The position numbers were made by a program, and so were the translations under genes. From Chitinispirillales bacterium (GTDB taxonomy: Bacteria > Fibrobacterota > Chitinivibrionia > Chitinivibrionales > Chitinispirillaceae): DNA of 7,644 bases. The notes under the pieces are model-generated. The model was not told the origin of the DNA, did no database searches, and worked only from the letters and a program-made list of their open reading frames with translations. Positions within the stretch are counted from its first letter, which is position 1. Every line of letters starts with the position of its first letter. The DNA lies in assembly GCA_031254445.1 (NCBI GenBank), contig JAIRUL010000088.1, positions 1 through 7,644 on the forward strand. Direction: 5' to 3'. Below are positions 5,907-7,644 of the stretch, piece after piece.

Positions 5907-6989
5907 CTATTTCAGCGTTATCTTCCCCGTCTTCCCGTCAATAAAAAGCGGCGATTCGGGGATGTCTATCTCCGTCAGCCTCTTGATCTCCTTGATGCAG
6001 GCGCCGGACGGATCCAAAAACGGCCTCCGTTCGCCGCGCTCGCCGTCCTGAATTGCCGAGATTATCTCCCCGTCGATAAAGTTGCCTTTGGCGTCCGTCC
6101 GTATTTTCACGATGGGCGCGTACCCGCTTATGCCGGAGATGTTCACGCTCGTGTTCGTCGCGAAGTTGCCGAGGCTGTAGGCAATGAACTTCCCCTTGTA
6201 GAGGTCGACCGCCCGAGCCACGTGCGGCCCGTGGCCGAAGACGATGTCGGCGCCGCTGTCTATGGCCAGGCGCGCAAACTGGTAGGGGTTGCCGCGGTTC
6301 TCGCCCACAAAGGTCTCGTTTTGGCGGGTCAGGCGCGCGCTTTTGGGCCCCTCCGCGCCGATGTGCATGGCCACGATCACGATGTCCGACTTCTTCCGAA
6401 CCTCGGCAATAAGCTCCCGCGCCCGCTGGTGGTCGTGGAGGCTCACCGTGCCGACGTTCGGGGCGAAGCCCGCAAAGCCGTAGCGGACGCCCTCCTTCTC
6501 GAGAACGTAGCTCTCCGCCGTCCCCTCAAAACCGGCGAACCCAATCCCCGCAGCCTTGAGCGCCCTCGCGGTGCCCGCGCGCCCCGCGTCGCCGAAGTCG
6601 CCGGAGTGGTTGTTGGCCACGCTCACCAGGTCGAAGCCGGCGTTGGCCAAGTGCTTTGCGTAGCGTTCGGGCATCCTGAACGCATAGCAGACGTTGGGGT
6701 TAGCGCACCGCTTCACCGTCCCGCCGGAGTCGAGCAGCACGCCCTCCAAGTTGCCGACTGTGACGCCGGCGCCGCGCAGCGCGCCGCCCACGCTCTCGAA
6801 AGTGAGCGCGCCGTCCTCGGGCGGGAGGGACGGGGCGGAGCTTGGGTAGTTCAAGCCCATCATGATGTCGCCTACGGCGGCGAACGTTAGGGTGTCCTTG
6901 GCCGGCGCGGCGGCGGCTGCTACGGCTATGGCTATCGCTATTGCCGACAGGGGCGGCACGGGTAGATTTTTGGTTTTTTGCCGGTTCAT
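5907..6989 (-). CDS. Exported CapA/PgsA-type protein (PGA_cap metallophosphatase fold)
   Basis: From ATG 6989 the product is 360 residues. It begins with a signal sequence (basic M-N-R-Q-K-T-K, then an Ala/Ile-rich core to about residue 30) and continues as one CapA domain. Motifs in order are A-V-G-D41-I-M-M-G, G-N80-L-E82-G, V-A-N126-N127-H128-S-G-D-F-G, H209-I-G-A-E213 (families often have H-W-G-x-E), F-G-H253-G-P-H256-V and Y-S-L-G-N-F276. The Asp, Asn and His residues are those expected to coordinate metal in this calcineurin-like fold. The family takes its name from poly-gamma-glutamate capsule synthesis, but no capB or capC synthase gene is nearby, so a generic envelope hydrolase is equally likely. 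An in-frame extension to ATG 7145 was discarded: it hides the signal peptide and crosses a strong promoter. It is the first gene of a two-gene minus-strand unit. Confidence 0.9.
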   Translation of the reverse strand: MNRQKTKNLPVPPLSAIAIAIAVAAAAAPAKDTLTFAAVGDIMMGLNYPSSAPSLPPEDGALTFESVGGALRGAGVTVGNLEGVLLDSGGTVKRCANPNVCYAFRMPERYAKHLANAGFDLVSVANNHSGDFGDAGRAGTARALKAAGIGFAGFEGTAESYVLEKEGVRYGFAGFAPNVGTVSLHDHQRARELIAEVRKKSDIVIVAMHIGAEGPKSARLTRQNETFVGENRGNPYQFARLAIDSGADIVFGHGPHVARAVDLYKGKFIAYSLGNFATNTSVNISGISGYAPIVKIRTDAKGNFIDGEIISAIQDGERGERRPFLDPSGACIKEIKRLTEIDIPESPLFIDGKTGKITLK

Positions 6990-7024
6990 GGTGATAATAT
7001 ACAAGATGGGGGCGAGGGTGTCAA
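6989..7024 (-). promoter_or_regulatory. Near-consensus sigma-70 promoter predicting a leaderless capA-like mRNA
   Basis: On the minus strand, TTGACA (7024-7019, perfect -35) and TATATT (7001-6996, 5/6 match to -10) are separated by exactly 17 bp. Counting from the -10 box puts +1 at 6989, the A of the capA-like ATG. No ribosome binding site lies between promoter and ATG, which fits leaderless initiation. A start a few bases away, or TATTAT (6999-6994) as the -10, would still leave almost no leader. Confidence 0.7.
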
Positions 7025-7121
7025 TAGGCAAGAAATCAAAACCCTTAAAATTAAAAATAGGGCGCGGAAGCCGGTGCCCCAAATTCCTGCAAAAAACTCC
7101 CACCCGCCCGATGCCATATTG

Positions 7122-7127
7122 TATATT
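7122..7127 (+). promoter_or_regulatory. Possible -10 element for the 115-residue ORF
   Basis: TATATT preceded by TTG at 7119-7121 shares the string TTGTATATT with the capA-like promoter on the other strand. No -35 match lies at 16-19 bp (the spacer region is C-rich), so this is a weak call. It would give a leader of about 50 bases that contains the GGAG ribosome site. Confidence 0.25.
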
Positions 7128-7170
7128 TATAGCGACAAGGTTCATGGTCGTTCAACATCAATTTTTTCAC

Positions 7171-7174
7171 GGAG
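7171..7174 (+). promoter_or_regulatory. Shine-Dalgarno site deciding the start of the 115-residue ORF
   Basis: GGAG lies 8 bases before ATG 7183. The in-frame ATG at 7144 and those further upstream lack such a site, so 7183 is taken as the start. Confidence 0.55.
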
Positions 7175-7182
7175 CGTTGGGT

Positions 7183-7530
7183 ATGCCTACGACTTTTTTT
7201 ATGCCGGAGCCTAATCTTCAGGGCGTTTGGGTCAACAGCGGCGACGCGTCGTCGTCGCCTGCGTTTAAGGAGAACGTCTCGGTGTTTAAGTTCACCCTCT
7301 TGAACGAGGGGGACAAGACAGCGGCATTCGCGATTTGCGACGAGGCGTCGGCGCAGAAGACGAGCCTCGCCGGGCTGCGGCGCGGGTGGATGTCCACAGC
7401 CTGCTTCTCCGACGGCTTCGCGCCGGCGAACACGCGCGTCATCAGCACCGTTAAATACGGCGTCGCGGCGCTGCAGGACGACGGGAGCTGGAAAGTCCGC
7501 GATTTGGCGAAAGTCGAATATTTGCCCTAA
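7183..7530 (+). CDS. Small protein of unknown function (115 residues)
   Basis: The product is 115 residues with no signal peptide or membrane segment. It alternates likely beta strands (V-S-V-F-K-F-T-L-L at 32-40, T-A-A-F-A-I-C at 46-52, T-R-V-I-S-T-V at 84-90, S-W-K-V-R at 102-106) with Gly, Asp and Ser turns, which suggests a small beta-rich domain. Cysteines are at 52 and 74. I do not recognise a family. The gene is divergent from the capA-like gene across a gap of about 190 bp that carries the promoter elements. Its TAA stop overlaps the TAG stop of the minus-strand gene at the right edge. A longer frame back to 6862 runs antisense through the capA-like signal sequence and is not credible. 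Confidence 0.65.
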   Translation: MPTTFFMPEPNLQGVWVNSGDASSSPAFKENVSVFKFTLLNEGDKTAAFAICDEASAQKTSLAGLRRGWMSTACFSDGFAPANTRVISTVKYGVAALQDDGSWKVRDLAKVEYLP

Positions 7531-7644
7531 CCGCCGTTCTTTTTATACTCTTCGGCGATTGTCGGCTTGTCGCCGTTGCGCATCATCCGATATTGCGGGA
7601 CTATCATCTCTATCCCGTCGCGCTGCAAAACGTCTCAGGCGTTT
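7527..7644 (-). CDS. C-terminal end of an edge-truncated gene, possibly MscS-like, with an in-frame TGA
   Basis: Reading leftward, 35 codons end in TAG at 7529-7527. The stretch D-V-L-Q-R-D-G-I-E-M-I-V-P-Q resembles the C-terminal part of small-conductance mechanosensitive channels, which read L-x-x-x-G-I-x-(I/F)-P-(F/Y)-P-Q. A polar tail ending Y-K-K-N-G-G follows. Immediately upstream in the same frame lies TGA (7637-7635), then only two more codons before the window edge. Either the frame shifts here (mutation or sequence error) or the gene is a remnant. An internal start at one of the ATG codons would leave a peptide of 26 residues or fewer. The family assignment is tentative because so little is visible. 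Its stop overlaps that of the convergent 115-residue gene by 3-4 bases. Confidence 0.4.

Noticed and set aside
5892..6890. Plus-strand open frame of 332 codons opposite the capA-like gene
   Set aside because: The opposite strand encodes all CapA motifs in order; this frame is rich in Arg, Val and Ala, has no motif, and starts inside the nuclease gene.
5907..6989. Poly-gamma-glutamate capsule operon
   Set aside because: No CapB ligase or CapC/PgsC membrane protein is adjacent; the only downstream partner is a nuclease.
6990..7145. N-terminal extension of the capA-like protein to ATG 7145
   Set aside because: The extension would bury the signal peptide at residue 53, and it spans a near-consensus promoter pointing at ATG 6989.

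Overview
The window reads as chromosomal DNA of a Gram-negative-type (diderm) bacterium with GC-rich coding sequence and short AT-rich gaps. Diderm character is inferred from a long lipoprotein with a SurA/PpiC-like N-terminal half, a protein with a Sec signal peptide, and a probable mechanosensitive-channel tail. The style of the TPR lipoprotein recalls Fibrobacterota, but that placement is a guess. I see no tRNA, rRNA, CRISPR array, insertion sequence or phage gene. The arrangement is ordinary chromosomal backbone, not an obvious mobile island.

Layout: positions 1-36 may hold the last codons of a gene, followed by a perfect 25-bp tandem duplication (37-86). A single exported protein of unknown function (204-956) follows and ends at a probable intrinsic terminator (967-990). 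The centre is a tight same-strand cluster, 1126-3148: a 109-residue helical unknown, a stand-alone RsbW/SpoIIAB-type ATP-binding protein, a STAS + HATPase fusion, and a stand-alone STAS antagonist. This is a partner-switching regulatory module with its ATPase duplicated. A large lipoprotein (3206-4960) lies 57 bp further on, on the same strand. Two minus-strand genes come next, transcribed 7024 to 4980: an exported CapA/PgsA-type metallophosphatase-fold protein, and 9 bp later a RecB/Cas4-like PD-(D/E)XK nuclease with a four-cysteine iron-sulfur signature. A plus-strand 115-residue unknown (7183-7530) ends by overlapping the stop codon of a minus-strand gene that runs off the right edge.

How the genes may work together: in known partner switches an RsbW-like kinase holds a target (usually a sigma factor) or phosphorylates a STAS antagonist, and a PP2C phosphatase resets the antagonist. 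Here no sigma factor or phosphatase is visible, so the target is unknown. The most interesting observation is that the two paralogous HATPase domains look degenerate in different places. The stand-alone one has Ala where SpoIIAB has its N-box Glu, while the fused one keeps that Glu but lacks the canonical Asp of the G1 box. The second notable signal is a near-consensus sigma-70 promoter whose predicted start coincides with the A of the capA-like ATG, which predicts a leaderless mRNA.
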